Under the pieces are notes generated by a model. The model saw only the letters and a list, made by a program, of their open reading frames with translations. It was not told the DNA's origin and ran no database searches. From NCBI GenBank assembly GCA_023432725.1, contig JAEYUH010000204.1, forward strand, positions 1 to 5,166: 5,166 nt of DNA. The letters run 5' to 3'. This document shows positions 4,401-5,166 of the stretch, one piece after another (positions within the stretch are counted from its first letter, which is position 1; each line of letters begins with the position of its first letter). This stretch comes from Actinomycetes bacterium (GTDB lineage Bacteria; Actinomycetota; Actinomycetes; Propionibacteriales; Propionibacteriaceae). The translations under genes were made by a program, and so were the position numbers.

Positions 4401-5166
4401 GTGTTGCTGACCACCTCCCCGCTGCCCGCGCCGGCAGCCCCCCGCCGGCGCGGGTCCGGAGTCAGGCTCGTCATCCTTGCCGGCGGTGGCGCGTGCCTGC
4501 TGACCGGGTTGAACGCCGCGCTGGTCCGGCTCGAAGTCTGGGCGCCGGTGCCCTCGCAGCGGGCGGGAGACGTCCACGGCCTGGTCATGGTGCTCGGCTT
4601 CCTCGGCACGCTCATCGCGCTCGAGCGGGCTCAGGCGCTGCAGCGGTCCTGGGCCTACCTGGCGCCGGCCCTGCTCGGGATCGGCGGCCTCGTCCTGCTG
4701 ACCCCCGCCCCGGTGTTGCTCGGCCAGTTGCTGCAGGTGGAAGGGGCGGCGCTGTTCGTGGTGGTCTACCTGGCGCTGTGGCGGCGGGCTCCCCGTCCGA
4801 TGGTGGCGGTCCAGGTGCTCTCGGCGGTGCTGGCGCTGGCCGGTGCGGTGATGGCGCTGACCGACATCCCTGCCGCCGTGTGCTGGCTGGTCGGCTTCGT
4901 CGTCGTGACCATAGCCGCCGAGCGCGCCGAACTCGCGCAGCTGTGGATGGGACCGAGGGCCGAGACCGTCCTGCTCACCCTCGCGGCCCTGCTGACGACG
5001 GCGATCATCGCCTCCGCCGTGGTGCCGGCGGTCGGTGAACGCGCGGTCGGCCTCGCCCTGGTCGCGACCGCCGGCTGGCTGCTCGTCCGCGACGTCGTCC
5101 GCCGCCAGCTGACCCTCACCGGTCAGCGGCGGTTCATCGCCCTCGCCCTGCTGGCCGGGTACTGCC
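4401..5166 (+). CDS. Polytopic membrane protein, possibly NnrS-like; 3' end beyond the window
   Basis: This frame stays open from the GTG start to the window end, giving 255 residues without a stop. After a Pro/Ala/Arg-rich cytoplasmic tail (1-22) there are about eight or nine hydrophobic segments, roughly at 23-41, 60-74, 85-101, 105-126, 135-154, 158-173, 189-208, 214-230 and from 244. Conserved-looking features are HGLVMVLGFLGTLIALERA (59-77), with the only histidine seen, and ERAEL (174-178). The related glutamate-arginine ends hint at an internal duplication. The pattern recalls NnrS-like proteins linked to nitric-oxide metabolism and related actinobacterial membrane proteins, but I recognise it only loosely. 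It could instead be an uncharacterised family. Reality of the gene is well supported by the membrane pattern, consistent codon use and ribosome site. It diverges from a Cys-cluster regulator that probably controls it. Confidence 0.75.
   Translation, partial: MLLTTSPLPAPAAPRRRGSGVRLVILAGGGACLLTGLNAALVRLEVWAPVPSQRAGDVHGLVMVLGFLGTLIALERAQALQRSWAYLAPALLGIGGLVLLTPAPVLLGQLLQVEGAALFVVVYLALWRRAPRPMVAVQVLSAVLALAGAVMALTDIPAAVCWLVGFVVVTIAAERAELAQLWMGPRAETVLLTLAALLTTAIIASAVVPAVGERAVGLALVATAGWLLVRDVVRRQLTLTGQRRFIALALLAGYC

Noticed and set aside
4349..4615. 89-residue N-terminal extension of the regulator
   Set aside because: It would cross the AT-rich control region and overlap the 5' end of the divergent membrane protein gene. 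The added sequence is Pro/Arg/Thr-rich with no regulator homology.
3695..5038. Plus-strand open frame of 447 codons spanning the regulator and membrane protein genes
   Set aside because: It is antisense to the regulator and in the wrong frame for the membrane protein. Its translation is Arg/Pro/Gly/Ala-rich without structure, and it has no start signal.
4766..5119. Minus-strand frame of 117 codons inside the membrane protein gene
   Set aside because: Its Ala/Thr/Ser/Arg-rich translation is the antisense reading of hydrophobic codons, and no ribosome site was seen.

Overview
The window is very GC-rich, uses GTG and TTG starts alongside ATG, and its third codon positions are almost all G or C. 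Together with the gene content this points to a high-GC actinomycete; a Streptomyces or Kitasatospora relative is likely, but that is inference. Six protein-coding genes are visible. Five are on the minus strand and one is on the plus strand. Both window ends cut a gene.

Region 1 (1-2957) is a mannitol-type PTS locus read on the minus strand. The order is EIICB transporter (mtlA, 1168-2673), stand-alone EIIA (mtlF, 493-936), then a zinc-dependent MDR-family dehydrogenase cut by the window start (1-491). EIIA receives phosphate from HPr on His65 and passes it to Cys410 of the EIIB domain. The EIIC membrane domain then imports and phosphorylates the hexitol, and the dehydrogenase presumably oxidises the product. 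mtlF and the dehydrogenase are one base apart and probably translationally coupled. mtlA and mtlF are instead separated by 231 bases. That gap holds two consecutive strong hairpins and then a second promoter-like site. The second site has the same layout as the one in front of mtlA: TTGAC(A/G), 17 bp, TGG-TTTT(A/G)T ending the spacer and forming the -10. A related ACACAAG...AGACATGT element accompanies both. The locus therefore looks like two transcription units under one control scheme.

Region 2 (2958-4348, minus strand) holds a histidine-phosphatase (phosphoglycerate-mutase superfamily) gene. Upstream of it and co-directional, 38 bases away, is a winged-helix regulator of the COG2345/SufR-like type. 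Its C-terminal half carries a Cys/Cys/His/Cys set that suggests an Fe-S or metal cofactor.

Region 3 (4349-5166) begins with a 52-base AT-rich divergent control region. It is followed by a plus-strand gene for a polytopic membrane protein that runs off the window end. The protein resembles NnrS-like membrane proteins, but I hold that assignment loosely. The divergent pairing suggests that the Cys-rich regulator controls the membrane protein, possibly in nitrogen-oxide or metal stress. This is the least explained part of the window. No RNA genes, insertion sequences, CRISPR arrays or attachment sites were seen.
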